This document shows, piece by piece, positions 1 through 13,599 of a stretch of 64,000 nt of DNA. The translations under genes were made by a program, and so were the position numbers. The notes below the pieces were generated by a model. It ran no database searches. It saw only the letters and a program-made list of their open reading frames with translations, and was not told the origin of the DNA. Source of the stretch: Seriola aureovittata (lineage: Eukaryota; Chordata; Actinopteri; Carangiformes; Carangidae); contig NC_079373.1 in assembly GCF_021018895.1 (NCBI RefSeq), positions 8,862,501 to 8,926,500 of the forward strand, in the 5' to 3' direction. Within the stretch, counting starts at the first letter, position 1. Every line of letters begins with the position of its first letter.

Positions 1-1035
1 GGAGAAGCAATAATAGTTAGTTTCTGTTAGACTGGACACATGCTGCCATTCAGAGTTTTATTCCTCGTTGAAAACGGTCAAAGCTTTTATTATAGTATCA
101 GCTTTTAAAGATATAATTTTCCTTTAGTCCCGTTCTAGTTGTGGCCAATCGTCATTGGTGCATTTTGTCATTGTTTTTGTTGACAAAGTAAAGAAAGAAA
201 ACCAATACGCCGTTGTGAAGCTGAAGCCAGCAAATGCTTGATAAACTAGATAAACTAGACTTGTAACGATGAATCTGTTTATCAAGATTGTTGTGATCTA
301 TAACGATTCATGGATTGTCGATCCACAGATTGATAAGTGACTTATGATTTCAGCCTCGTTTTGGCGTTCTCATCACTTTCATATTCACTCTGTAGCCTAG
401 ATGCAGAAGCAGTGACAGTAGCTGCTATATTTTTCATCATTTCAGTTTTTGTTGACAAATTTAACACTGATAACTGACTTAAAAATGATTCATCAATTAG
501 AAAATTTGTTATCAATTAATATTCTGAAAGTTGACTAATTGTTTCTGACTTATTTCCATCACTCACTTTATAGTACATGCATTAACAGTGACACAGTAAA
601 ATTACAATAAACAACTGCACACACTCACTTCTCCAACCTTACAGATAAGAAAACTGAATCATACAGAATATAATTAATATGATAAATTAAAATACACCAC
701 AACACATGCAGAAATGTTGCTTAATGTGAAAGTAATGTGTGTGCCACCCGGACCGATCAAACACTCTCTTTCAGCCAAGTCTGAATGAGCTTTGATTACA
801 CTGGCTTGAGCTATGGCCACTCTATTCCTTCACTCAGGTTTTCATATGCTAAACTCAACAAACAACTCATGGGGAAGTGAACAATTCATCAAAGATAGCC
901 CTGAGTAAACTCCTCTGACTGCATTTGAATTGAACAGTGGCACTGTGAATTTTCATTTTAAATCTTCCCCATCCAAAAGACTTTTGATGGAATTTGATCT
1001 AATTAAGCTCTGGGACTGAGAAACTTGTGATATTT

Positions 1036-1085
<50 letters not shown>

Positions 1086-4000
1086 GAGAAGAAAGAGACA
1101 ACATCTCCCTTAAACGAATGGAAATAATTTTTGTTAGGAAGTAATTGGATGACCCCATTTTATTTGAAGCGCTGGTTTTTTATGAAATGAAAAAGAGAAT
1201 TTTTAAGATTAAAGAATACAATGAAAAGCCCCTGGTGGTGACTGACTGATGGTGTGTTGGCACTTCATCAAGGCTTAGTGTGAACATGTTTCTATCTGTC
1301 TCATGGGTGCAGATGACTGAAATGTTAGCTAATGAGTATTAATGACACTAATGAAGGACTAAGCTTTCTCATAAGGAAGACCCTTTATGAGCTGTAAAAC
1401 TCTCTTCACAAGTTCAGCTGAAGACGTGATGTGAAAACACGCCAGAGACTCAACACTGACAAGAAGGTTTTCTAGTGCTATAGTTTAGAGATTTTCCCTA
1501 TTACATCCATCATTTGGAGAGTTTTAGTATGTTTTGAGTGGGTTTGGTAGTTTTGCCCAGAGGGCGTCGCAGCTCAGATGAACAGTGCTCCATCCTTACA
1601 CATCGTCTGGCCCCATCAGAAATAATGGCCCAGACAAGAACTGCTCCATCAGCCCTCATTTGTCAAACGGTGATTCCGGAGGAAACATTGCTCCTATTTA
1701 ACACTAACAGTCCGCCGCGCTTCCGCTAACAGCCTCTGTCCTGTGTCTGTGTTTGACGGGACGAGACTGGTCGCTAATGCAGGAGAAGTGTCGGCTGAGT
1801 GCTGGATAATGCCTGGGTGAGGCTGTAGTGGAGCTGGTGGGGTTTTTTCCTTTTTTTTGTTCTAACTGTGTCAGTCTCTCGCTGCAGGTACTGAAAAGGT
1901 CAGCACTGGAAGGTGATAACAGCATGGACGAGGAGTGTGTGACTCGCCTCCGAGGAAGGAGACCAGGGGTGTTTCTGTTTGTTTGTGTCCCCCAGGGTCG
2001 AACATGACAGAGGAATGAATTACTGCTTTAACAGATAATGGTCCAGTGTATGTACAGGGACCACCTCGCCCTCCTCTGTCTACTCATGAAGAATGGATAG
2101 CCTATATGCATTGTATGGTCACTTACATTCAGCATAAATGTTAAACAGTGTTTCAGTAAACACTTGTTCTGGGTAGCATTTGACCTTCCCTGACACTAGT
2201 GCTGATACCATATCTCGGTTTTAGTATAACAAAACAATACGATTGGATTCCAACTTTAAGAAATATAAACATATTTTTCATTTAGAAAAAGAAGCAAAAC
2301 CTCTGCAGTGTTAAAAGTTATCTCAACACTAATACAGTGTAAAATTGGCATTTTTGGCCACTTTTTGAACTCAACCATGAATACCCTAATAATAAATAAA
2401 TGAGTTAAGACTACAAATGTGAACACACATTTAGGGCCATCTTTTTGAATATTTTCAATGAGTACAAGGCATTTTGGTCTGTCCCAAAAAGGTATTACAA
2501 TTTGATACCCAGCTCCATTTACTGGGTTCATATATCTGGTTTCATTTTGGATCCTGCTACAAATTATTAAAATATCTGGATTCAAAAAGATTATGGCCTA
2601 ATTCATCTTGCCAAATCATTTATCTTCTCTATATTTTTAAACTATGTTCAAAACAATCAGGTAATCATTTACTGTAGCCTATTAGCAACTATGTAACCAG
2701 GAAAAAAAAAAGATTTTTAGTTACATCATTATCTCTATAGTCTTGATATTTAAACCCTGAACACCTAAACTGGTGTTCAGGGTTTTATGATTTCATTTCT
2801 TCTGGCTGATTAGACCTAGATTTAATCCCTCTACACAGCACATCTGATTGAAGATGGAAGATAAAGCCACAAGCTTGTATGTTATAGAGTTGACTGTGTG
2901 AAGGTTATTCTGTGTATTGACAGTACAGCACCATATAAATTAAATTTGTGTTTAATTACAAAACTGACAGAAGTTGGCTGATGTGTGGCATCAATGTTGG
3001 TTTACTTTTTAACACAGCTCCAAGTCGCATCTATTGCTTTTAATAAAAGTAAAACCTTGCAATACAAAATCTGAGCTACCCAGTTATAACTGGATGTTGA
3101 TGTGAACTGCTTTTATAAGTGGGAACTGCCACGTTACAGGTCTTAATAATGACATTAATAATGGCTCCTTTCTATTAAGCATCTTAATATGCCAAGATAG
3201 GGAGCCAGCAAGCACAATATCCAAGGACAGGGCTTCACACAGCTAACGGGAGTTAAACTATTATTAATGTTATTAACTACACTCATGTTTTTCTGCTAGA
3301 AAATGTCAAAATGTCAAAATAAAAAAAAGGCTTTAAGAATAATAAGGATGGATGTTCTCCAGTTTTTCAGGTGCAAAAATAGTAAAAGGAGAGTCAGAAA
3401 GATGTCAATAAAGCACAGTCTGTACATGCCCACACATTCCTGTGAAGAGGTCCAAACAGGCAGAATAAATGAAAACACCTGTGGAGGTGTACCAAGGTAA
3501 TGTAGAAGGCTTTCAGTTATTTAGAACTTTAAAATTAATAAAAGGCCAAATCTAAAGATATTCAATACGGGAATGGAATGGATTTAGATTTGAGCAGTGG
3601 CTTTTATTCTGCTTTCAGATTCCAAAAAATGCAATCAAACACCAACCATATGAATGCACAAAGATGCATGATTTCAGTTTAGTTTATCTTGTCATTTGAT
3701 ACAATAATTCAGTATCCATTGGTTTGGAAATGAAATCTAGAAACAGTACAAACATATTGGTAGATAGAGGCTTGATGTAATTTACCCAGCAGTAGAAATC
3801 CACAGACAGAAGCCTGTATACAGCTTGCTGCTCTAGTGTGCTCTCGCCTTTCATATTTAGTCATTGCTTTACTCTCTCTCTCTTTCTCTCTCTTTCTCAG
3901 AGGGTACAGAGAGAGATTTCTCATTAGAATTGGCTGAGATGCAGGTGAGCGAGGGGTTACATCTAAATTCAGCCATTTGTATTCCACCACAACACCCGGG

Positions 4001-4540
4001 GAGTAGGCTGTTTATATTGATGAGCAGATAGACTTGGCCTTGGACCAGGACCTTCACCTAACAGCCACATAAATCATTTGGTTTCTTAGTGGCCCCTTCC
4101 AAACAGACAGATCCCAGCAGCTTATTACGATGCGAGGACAATCTTCTGTGTCCTGAAGCTGCATCGATTCCCAGAATCAGACTAAACAGACCACTGGAAA
4201 CGATCCACAGTATGAAGATGGATCCAGTTTTTTTCAAGTAAAAAAAAATGAAACAAAAAATACCTCTAACAAACATTTTATGCTTTAAGGTGGTTACATG
4301 GTCAGGATTTTAACCACATGTGTGGCCACTATGGACATAAATCCTCTACTACCTGCTCTTTGTCTAAATAGCCTAAAGACTAAAACCACTCAGGGCGAGT
4401 GGACTACATGCTCTTCTTTTTCAAAATATACCCCTCCTCTTCGGACAGTCAAGTATTCTGTCTTTTTTTCTTCAGTTCAAGTGAGAATTTTTTTTTTAAG
4501 TAAGAGCAACATCTTAGAAACAAAAAGTGGACCACTTCAT
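1..4540. other. non-coding stretch, no gene recognised
   Basis: I see no exon with recognisable protein similarity on either strand. Open frames here are short, and several run through low-complexity DNA. The stretch holds a 39-base C run, a perfect 14-bp-stem hairpin at 2,752-2,785 and a CT-rich patch near 3,870-3,900. If the synteny argument given for the CpG block is right, this is deep intron of a minus-strand gene, possibly nrcam. That assignment is inference only. Confidence 0.6.
1037..1085. repeat. homopolymer C39 followed by an A run
   Basis: Thirty-nine consecutive C bases (1,037-1,075) run directly into about ten A bases. On the minus strand this is a long G run able to form G-quadruplexes. 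Length in the assembly is unreliable because such tracts slip in replication and sequencing. Confidence 0.95.
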
Positions 4541-5034
4541 TTAAGGAACAGCTCCACATTTTGGAAACTTCGCTTATTTGTTTGTTTTCTTGTTCAAAGT
4601 TAAATCAGAAGATTGAGACCACTCTCACGTCTGTATTAAATATGAAGCAGAAAATCAAAAAAACTCCCTGATAATTCACAACATTTTAAACAAACCTTAG
4701 GATAGCTATTAATACACAGTTAAATGTACCAAAATAGGCGAGTAGCTTCCCCTGCTTTCAGTCTTTATGCTAGCTGATTCTTATGTTTATTTAATCTGAA
4801 CAAAAACCAAAATGTAGAAACGACATATTGTGGTTTAGTATGGAGTTATGTGCTGGAACTATTTTCTTGAACAGAGCCAGGCTAGCTGTTTCCACCTGCA
4901 TCCAGTCTTTATGCTAAGCTAAACTAAGCTAAACTAGTTTCATATTAGGCGTATAGACATGAGATTGATTAAATCTGTCATATAACACAGGAAGAACACT
5001 GATAAGGGTTTTTTTCAAAATATCAAACTATTGA
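4541..5034 (+). repeat. MITE-like dispersed repeat, TTAA family, old copy
   Basis: The segment starts TTAAGGAACAGCTCC and contains the blocks 'agattgagaccactctcacgt', 'gccaggctagctgtttcc' and 'tctttatgctaagcta'. It ends near 'caaactattgag'. The same order of blocks occurs in the better preserved copy at 55,009-55,335, whose ends are inverted repeats flanked by TTAA. I recall this family as common in teleost genomes but cannot give it a database name. Confidence 0.6.
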
Positions 5035-6715
5035 GCAAGAACTTCACACTTCTCAACGGCAGACAGCAGTAACTACAGAAATGGTGGAGACAAAGTTTGA
5101 AGGCTGCAAAGTGTGTAACAGCTGTACAAGTTGTAAACCCTTGATCTAATGACTGTTTAGGACCATTATTCTACTAAAAGAAATCGTGCAAACATATTAG
5201 AGCATGAAAACTGATTGTTGAATCACAGGGAATCCAGGGAATAAGTCATTAAATTAGCTTTAGCTTAGGTTAGCTGTAACAGTATCAAAATATCAGGTTC
5301 TGGTCTAAACTCAGTTACTGTGATTTGGCTTTGTGGAGCAGTACTGAAATAAGGTGACTGCATTGCAAACTGTATAAAAAATGAAATTATAATATTGATT
5401 TACTCATTGCAATGGGAAACAGATGCATATGGAGCAATGAAAAAAAACTGCATTCAGCTGTGTAAATGAGAAAAATTTTCGAGGCTCAGCCAGATAATTG
5501 CACAGACAGGATGAGTAGTGAAAGTAGAGCGGGGCCTAGAGGAAGGTTGTCCAGATGAAGGAAGGAGAAAAGAGTTAGGAAAAGATGGAGATGCCAGATA
5601 TAGAACAGTGTCTGCTAAGCAGTTACTGAGTCACATTTGCATGAAGCTGACTTTTCTCCACAACCCTGGAAGATGGAGAAGGAGAGCAGAAGCCCCTCAG
5701 GAGTGGCCTCACAACCTCTTTCACATCACTCAGGCTCTCTTTCTCCCTCACTGTCTTTGTATCCATCTATTCATCTGTTTGTTTATTCATGTCCTTCTTT
5801 CTGACACTTTAGCTGCTTCTCCCAGCACCTCTCTGTCTCTGCTCGCCGTAGAACCTCAGAGACACTGAAAAACACACACACACGCACTCAATCACATCCA
5901 CACATGGCCCCTTTCTCACATACAGCAGCTCTTAAACATAACGTGCGCAGGAAGGAGTGTTGACACAGGGAACCGTTGGAGAATTGTCAGGCACGAATCA
6001 ACGATACACCTAAGAAATATCTTGACGCGCTCATCTGAAACGACGTGCACAGCCCAGGGCCCCTCTGTGTGTGTACGAATCCCTCTACTCATCTGCAACT
6101 CGTCTGATCTCAGAACTGCTGCTGCGTAATATCACTACTTTATAACCACATACGAGAGAGCTCCAATTTCACACATAGTAGATGATGAAACCATTCAGGT
6201 GCACTCACGTTAATAGAAAGGAGGTACTTTTTGAGAGCTTCAGCGGGTCACAGTACAGTGTTCAGTGTATACCAGTTACAGCCATTGTTATATGTAGGCT
6301 CCCAATTTTAGGGCACGGAATACAATTAGACAAATTAAAAGAGAACGTCTGGTTTCATATATTTCAACACTGTCAGACATGGTAAGAAACATGAGCAACA
6401 GATGATCATATGTTTGCTTGATGTATGCGGAAGATAACAAAGGCTATACATTTAAATTATTGCCCAAACTGATTGACACAATTACAAATAAACCCCAAAA
6501 ACCCCAAACCCCAAATTGTAATGTAACAGTAAGAGTTTGGAAGCACTTTTAATAGTATTTTAAAGCATTTTTAGGCATTTCTTCTGATCTTTTGACAGTG
6601 GGGCGATGAGGAAATGAGGAGATAGTGGTGACAAACGACATACTGTACAACAATCATCCACAGGCAGCCAGAGTCAAATTGGACTTGTAATTGTATTTTT
6701 ACCTCATCATACTAA
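5035..6715. other. non-coding stretch, nothing recognised
   Basis: No coding exon, RNA gene or well-delimited repeat was recognised on either strand. There is a short CA patch near 5,873-5,885. The 116-codon plus-strand frame at 5,518-5,868 shows no domain or similarity and looks like a chance frame. Confidence 0.55.
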
Positions 6716-7012
6716 ATATTTGGTTGCAAATCCTTTGCAGCCAGTGAGTGGCTAAGATCTAAGACACACGGACATCAGTGGACGGTTGGCACCTCCTCTG
6801 GTCTTGTTCTGCCAGGGCTGTGCTGCAGCCATCTGCACTTCTTGCATGTGTCAGGGGATTTTTGCCTTTAGTCTGGTCTTCAGCAAGTGAAACACATGAT
6901 CAGCTGGGCTGAGGTCAGGTGACTGAATTGGCCAATCAAGAGTTTGGCCCTAAAAACACCTTGGTTGCCTTTTCTGTGTTGAGGATTGTTGTCCTGCAGC
7001 ACTTTGCTGAAA
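6716..7012 (-). pseudogene. Tc1/mariner transposase C-terminal remnant
   Basis: On the minus strand three segments in different frames recall the C-terminal half of Tc1/mariner (IS630 superfamily) transposases. They are V-L-Q-D-N-N-P-Q-H (the family's 'QDNDPKH' region with the second catalytic Asp), then D-W-P-I-Q-S-P-D-L-S-P-A-D-H with following L-L-K-T-R-L-K, and finally C-K-G-F-A-T-K-Y at the extreme C terminus. The order is right and the spacing close to the family's. Frameshifts and at least one in-frame stop separate them, so this is a dead fossil. I did not find the N-terminal half or convincing terminal inverted repeats. An intact element would have moved DNA by cut-and-paste using a DDE/D active site. 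Confidence 0.8.
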
Positions 7013-9459
7013 TTGGGGCTATAAAAAGGGGATAACAGTCCTACTGTTCATGCAGTTTGCAGTATGCACTTAACAGAGGCTCAAACACAATCAATTGCCC
7101 TTAAAATTGCGAGTCAGCACTTTAACCTCATAGTTTTCACTTCAGGGTGTCGGAGTAAAGTCAAAGAAGGAAAATGCTTTAGTTCACAAATACTTCGCAA
7201 CTGCACTGTATATGAAAAGATCGGATTATGTAATTCTGTCTCAAAGATTTACAGTCAAATGCCACACTCATATAGAGCTATTTCTGGAGAGGCAAAGCTC
7301 TGAGTGGGTGAGCCTCCATATTTTTTTCCCATCCTCCCCCACTTGGCATCAAAACACACAAACAATAATACCACACTCCCTGACGGCCACGTGAGAGAAA
7401 CCAGTGAAAGACAGCAGTGTGGAGGTAAACAGAAACCTCTGCAGAGCTTCTATTGAAGGGCCTGGGACCTGAATGCTGCTGCTCACAATGGACGCTTCAC
7501 GCCTCAGTGTGTTTCAAACCGCAAATTCAGTCTGCAGCTCCTAAGTGTGGCCCTCTATGACTCGGCCATTGAAAACTGTGGACTCAGCCTCTCTGGCAGA
7601 CAGCACACATTCACAACAACAACCGACTGCCACGGCGCAATGACAAGAGAGAAATGGGAAGAATGAGACAAACAGACTGACAGATGGGCAGAGGCGAAGC
7701 GAAGGATTGAAACAGGCACACAAATGGATAAACTGAGAGAGAGAGAGAGAGAGAGCGAGAGATCCCCCCTATTGCCCAAAATAAAACAAGCGTAGCACCA
7801 ACAGCAGAGGCAGATGAGCTCGGAGCCGTCAGAGTCCCTTAACTCTCCTCTCTGCTGTGAGTGCAGCATCCCCGCCCGGCTCGGCGTGCAGCAAAGCCGA
7901 GGTGGGATCCTTTCTTCACACTCCACTGGGCGGTGGACACACATCACACCGTGTCACCTCCACTCACAGAGCATTAGATCAACTCCCCGCTGAATCACAG
8001 ACACACTTTTAGCCCCACAGAATGAGGGGATGAGCCAAAGGTTACAGAGGGTCATTTTCAAAAACCCTGTGTGAGCTGAGAGTCAATTCTCTGGGCTCTA
8101 ATGCACACAGAGACCTTGTGTTTAAAGGAGAGCTACTTCAACTCTTAATTGTACAAATGCCATTAGGGAACTTTTCTATCTCTGCGAGCTCCATTACGAC
8201 ACATTTTGTGTCAATAAGAGAGGCACTAGGCAGAATTTAGGCTCCAAGTGCTGTTTTGTGATTTCTAAGTATTGACGCCCACTGTCACAGCAGTGGGCAA
8301 GGAGAGGGTGTGTTACCTTGACAACCATATGCATCAAACTGATAGTTGGACACCAGCGTACAGTGTTTTGTTTTTATTCCCTGCCAAAGCTCGCTGCCAA
8401 AATGGATGCCGACACAAAAACACACTTTGCCAGAGGAACAAATGCCAGTCAAGCAAGTGGCGACCTTTGCCTTACAGACAGAACAAAAGCAGAGACACCA
8501 CAACTGAGACCGAAAGAGAGAGGAGTCGCAGCAGTGGAAAGGTTGGCTAGTCGTTTAGGGACTTAGCAGGTCTACAGAGAGTGTTAATATTAATACATTC
8601 ACACTCTGGCTGTATCATAGATGGAGATATTTGGACTGGAGACACTTGCCAGGGATGGCAAACAGACTTACATTTGTGTGTGTTCATATCCTACGGGAGG
8701 GGAAATTCCTTTCAGAAGAAAGTGTTTGCTTCTAAAAGGCCCGGAAGTTCATACTGTTTTGGAAAATCATGTTGCTATTGCAGATGATCTGATGGGGGGG
8801 GGGGGCGACGACTCTGGAAGAAATGTTTCCAACTTACCAGAGAAACCCCTCTTCTTTCCTCCTCCTCCCTGGCTGGTTGTCTTGTTTCTTCTTCCTCTGT
8901 GGTTTTCTTCAGTCTGGTTAAACAAAAAAATGGAAGAGAATAACAAATCAAACTTGAGTATTCGTAATTTTGATTTCTCTCCTCTCCCTTTGAGGAAACA
9001 ACCAGGACTTTAGCCAAGATAAGAAAATCCAGTCTTTCTTAATAAGGTTTCTGGGTAGGAAGTTTTGCAAAGCGATGCATATTTTCCAACATCCAGTGCA
9101 TGCATTTAACTACACAATGGGCCCACTACTCTATGTTTGGGTTTATTATAAGCTGCTAAAGTCCTTTTCAGACTGGAGGTCTTCTGCTCTGCCACAGTCA
9201 AACCACAGGTTACACACCAGGATGCTCCCACATTAAACCTCTTCTCATCAAACAACTGGTTTTATGAGAGGAAAGATTCTTCTTTTATTTTTCTTAAGCA
9301 TAATCATCAAACACTTCCAACAGTGACAAGTCTTGGTGGTGAAAAGAGAGCAAACACCCAGGCTGTGTAAACCAGAGTGTGGACAAGGATTTTCGGAGGC
9401 AGGAGTGTGTAATCCAAACTGATAGACACTAAAGCCTGTGGCTGAAAGCTGGTAGAGAG
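7013..9459. other. non-coding stretch with GA and G tracts
   Basis: No coding exon recognised. It holds a (GA)n tract at about 7,735-7,756, which produces a serine/leucine-repeat frame on the minus strand (7,555-7,947), and a run of about 12 G near 8,794. Open frames of 60-130 codons here overlap one another on both strands and show no domain. Confidence 0.5.
7735..7756. repeat. (GA)n microsatellite
   Basis: About 22 bases of alternating G and A, read directly from the sequence. Confidence 0.9.
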
Positions 9460-10700
9460 ACACATCTCCTCCCATGTCTCTCCTCTTGTCTCGTCTTATC
9501 TCCTTTATCTCTTCTCCTCTCACCCTCTCCTCCTCCTCCTCTGTCCATCTTCTTCTCTATGCTCCCTTTCCTCCTCCTCCTACTACCTACTGCCATTTTC
9601 ACTCCTCTGCTCTCGTTCTCTTCCCTCTCACCTCATCTCCTCTTTTGTCTTCCCTCTGTTCTTCAATAGAGTCTTCATTTTCCTTCTCTCTCCTCACTCA
9701 TCCTGTGTTATCTCAGGGAAGGGTGAGGACCCCATGTGAGTGGTGAAAATATGCAGAAAGTCATGGCGCATTTGGAAGGGCGATATACAGTTGTTTGTCT
9801 TGACATCATTTTACAGTTAAACTGTCTGATTTCTCACATGACAACTTTAAATATGTTGTCTAGGGTGATGAAAAAGTCTGCGATACCTTGATCTCACCTC
9901 TACCGCCCTTTGCTTTTATCTCTTCATTTCACACACCTCTCTTCCCTTTATTACCACCCTTTTTATTTTCTATCCATGTTTAACTTTTCTCCCCAGTGTT
10001 ATCCTCCCTTCTTTCGCGCTATTCTTCCATCTCAGAATGTTGTTGTTCAAAATGTTCAAAATGACAATTTGACAAATCTTTACACAAATCATGAGAATCT
10101 GGGACCTAACCATGGCATCATGAGCCAGAAAAGCCAAAGGAGCTCTGTCCTAATCTATTCTGTCTAATCCTCTCTTTGTCTTCTCTCCCCCCTTCTCCAA
10201 CCACCTCCTCACATCACCTTATACTCCCTCATCCTTAAGATCAGAAGCCAATGCAGATGTGGGATATAATATTAAATAGCCAGGCTTATATACTTAAATT
10301 CAAGACTGTGCCTTGTTTTTTTCCTTTTGTTTGCAGATGTTGTGGTCATTGACTCCAAACAGCACCTCTTTTACTTTATGTCTTTTTCTGGATTTTTCCT
10401 TCTTTCTATGTGTTCATATTGACATATTTAATCTAATTTTGCATGACAACTGTTGACAACTCTTTGCTCTGATCATGTAAATTTGTTGGATGCATGCCCT
10501 GCTCTGATCTTTCAGACCCTTTGCTTTTATCTCCTCCTCTCTAATCACATCCTCTGCTCACATCACCTTTCCTCATCCTCCTGCCTACTGCCTTAAACTG
10601 CCATGTCTTTGTTTTCTTTATTTCTTTGTTTTCCTCATACCCAATCCTCTCTTCTAATCTCTTCCCTTCTCTTTCATCCCAGACTTTTTCAGCTTTAAAG
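9460..10700. repeat. degenerate pyrimidine-rich minisatellite-like tract
   Basis: The plus strand is strongly C/T-biased in blocks at about 9,465-9,710, 9,890-10,020, 10,155-10,230 and 10,505-10,690. Phrases such as 'ccctttgcttttatctc' and 'cctcctcctcctctg' recur, with less biased DNA between them. The minus strand is correspondingly purine-rich. No exon is supported. Confidence 0.6.
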
Positions 10701-12329
10701 GTGGGGAGCCCCCATGCAGAGAGCCGCAGGAGATGAGGCTGTACATACTTGATATACAGTATTTTCGATTTAAAAGATGTTTTTTGAGATTCATCCCCCA
10801 CATTTTTAAAGACAGTACAAAAATGTTTCTCATGATGATTTAACTCCTTGCTCAAGAGAAATCTCAGATGTTCTTTTCTCTTCCCTTTTACAGTCATTCT
10901 TTTTTCTTCTTGTTCCATCCTGCTTTCCTTTGTTTAATGCCCAAACCTCTCCGCACTTCTCCTCAAACACTGTCACAATGAACACAGACAAACCGACTGG
11001 CATTGATGGGCAAAATGATTGAAGGAGCCAATCCAATTTACTTCTAGCAAAGGCTTATTGACTCCAGGTTGCTGCTGTAAATAATAGTGTGGAAACCCCA
11101 TTGAGAGATACCACAGTTTCCATTCGGTTAAATACGAACACTGGTGTCGCTATACAGATACAATTGTGAACTATAGGTTTATAGTAATTTTGTTTCACAC
11201 AATCACATTTTTTTCAGATGTTTTTTTTTTCAGTTTTCTTTCAAGATCAGGAGTGTATTATCACCTACGATTCAGTTATCTTAAGGTTATTTCTCATGCT
11301 GCTCTTGCAAAATCTACAGTATTTACTTCAAGCTTTCGTATAATTCACAGATTTGGAAAGCCTTGACACCTGTGTCTTCAGTAGCATATTACTTCTTACA
11401 GAGTGTTACACCAGAAAATCTGATCCCACACCTCTGAATTTGAAAAGGATCCTGACCCAGATTTTAAAAACCACTGATATACAGCATCACATTATATTAT
11501 TGCTGACACCATACCTGAGCACAGAACGACAGCACAGCTGTCATCTTGTTCAGCTCTTGCAGTTCAACCTTATAGCTCATAATTTCTGCCTCACTGTGCA
11601 CTTACTAGATAGCTGTGAAACAGCTGATTACAACTGAGATCTATGAATAAAACACCACAACAAAATGACCTTTCCACATCCTGTTTGAATGAGCTGAAGG
11701 CTGATCCCATCAAACGCTGCCTCCCCCCATGACATTGAGCCAGCCATCCCGCCACCCCACCTCTGCCCTTAGACACCACAGAGTCAGGCTGAGCTCAGTC
11801 CAGCTCAGCTGCCATGGTGATAAGCAAAGGAACGCAGGGCCAAGACTGAAAATAGCCGGAGATAGGATGCCGGCAGTGGGCAGAGAGCAGGACTACAAAA
11901 CGCCTCACAGCAAGAGACCCGCGCTGCCCTCAATACCTCAGGGAGCACTCTCGTGCCATGAGTGCTGACAAACAAAAAGACACCTGAATCTTTGTAAAAT
12001 GTTGCTGTTCTGTCTACATCCATCAATGAACAAAAGTGATTAGAGTCAAGAACAAATAAAAAACATGTGTCACAATCATCCTGAAACTTAATGTTGCTCC
12101 AATCAATATTTTCAGGTAAACAATGGATCAGTGACATCATGACTGTGTGTAATTTGAAAGGGATGAAGTCACAGATAATAATCACCTTACCCTGCAGTTT
12201 TTAAGCATCTTTTAGTAATTTGTTTTGGTTTACTGGTGGTCAACTAACTGTTTTTGTTTACCCTCATTGTAAACCATTGTTTTATATGAAAAAGCACTGA
12301 TAAACCCACTGTGCATTACCTGCCAATAA
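10701..12329. other. non-coding stretch, nothing recognised
   Basis: No exon, RNA gene or delimited repeat recognised. The minus-strand frame at 11,805-12,185 and the plus-strand frame at 11,353-11,637 have no visible domain, signal or family resemblance. Confidence 0.5.
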
Positions 12330-12660
12330 CCAACAGCAGAAAAAATTAGCAGCTAGCTGGTGAAGTAGTGGTTCAGTTAGCACCACTACTTCTTAAGAGC
12401 CAGACATATCTATCAGGAGTTGGTGGAGACCCAAACAGAGCTAAAGGACAGTGAATATTAGACTTAAATTCATCAGGTGAACAAAAACTAGGCTCCAAAT
12501 GAATGCTAATGTAGCTCCACGTTTGCATGTGTAAATAAGCAACAAGATTGCCATATCAGTTTTATAGATAGATAATATGTCATTGTTGTGTTTACAGCTT
12601 GTTGTGCTTCCCTTAAGTGCCAAAAAAATAAAAGCAGCCTATTAAGAAGAAGCTGTAAAA
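12330..12660 (+). repeat. dispersed fish-type repeat copy
   Basis: The phrases 'caggagttggtggagacc', 'gtgaatattagactta', 'aattcatcaggtgaac', 'tccaaatgaatgctaatg' and 'acagcttgttgtgctt' occur in an order I associate with a common teleost interspersed repeat. Family name and exact ends cannot be set from this single copy. Confidence 0.45.
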
Positions 12661-13599
12661 AGCTACATGTTAGCTGCTGAAAATGAAATTTAAAAAAAAA
12701 TTGCATCACTAATAAGAAATATTGGCTGGAGTTACTTTTACAAGCTGAATATCATTATAAATATGATGTATAAAATATTTAGTACCAAGCAATGTGGATA
12801 TACTAACTAAACACAAACATGAATTGATGTTCTGTTTGTATGCTAGAACAGTATGCTAACAAACGTACATCACTTAACTGTAATACAGCAGCCTCCAAGG
12901 ACATAGTGCATGTTTCTATTTGTCATATCATGCAAAATATGACACGTTGAGTAAAGTGAGATGTCCACAGGCTGAATAAGCATCGTCACTGCAGATGATG
13001 CCAGGTAGTGAGGTGTCACACGTTTTTCTAATGACAGTCTGTTGGTTTTCTACTCCAGGCTGTGTTGTTTTCATGTGTGTGCCTACCTGTGCCTACCACA
13101 CAGTGGTGTGCGTGTGTGTGTGCGTGCGTGCGTGTCCTCTGACAGGGGAAGGGGGCTCAGCCTGTGGGTTTAATTTTAGACTCTTGGCTAATGAGAGGCA
13201 GAGTGTGGCTGTAGATGATACCGCTTTCCCGATGAAGCATCATTACCACCAAAGACGGGAGAAATAATTAGAGCCGGATCACTTTCTTTTTTTTCCAACC
13301 TATGATGAATTTACATAAGGGGACGCTGCTCACAGAGACAGATATGTGCCATTAAACTGAAGACAAGCTGAGATTCAGCAGAATAAACAGCAGAATAAAG
13401 ATAATGTGTTGATTTGTTGATGTTGCAAGTGCCAGAAAAGTGCAAGCTATCCATGAAAATGTTAATAGCATGGCTGATTGTCAAGCTTTAATGGACATAT
13501 CACTGGAGAAAACGTCTGCTCAGGAAAAGAAACACCCTCACATCCTCACCTTCAAAGACCAAAGCTGGTAGAAAACCAAGATGATTTGCCGTTTACCAG
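12661..13599. other. non-coding stretch with a GT tract
   Basis: Apart from a short (GT)n/(GCGT)n tract at about 13,109-13,134, nothing is recognised. The plus-strand frame at 12,995-13,267 is partly made of that tract. Confidence 0.5.

Noticed and set aside
5518..5868. 116-codon plus-strand frame as a small gene
   Set aside because: No signal, domain or conserved context; composition like surrounding non-coding DNA.
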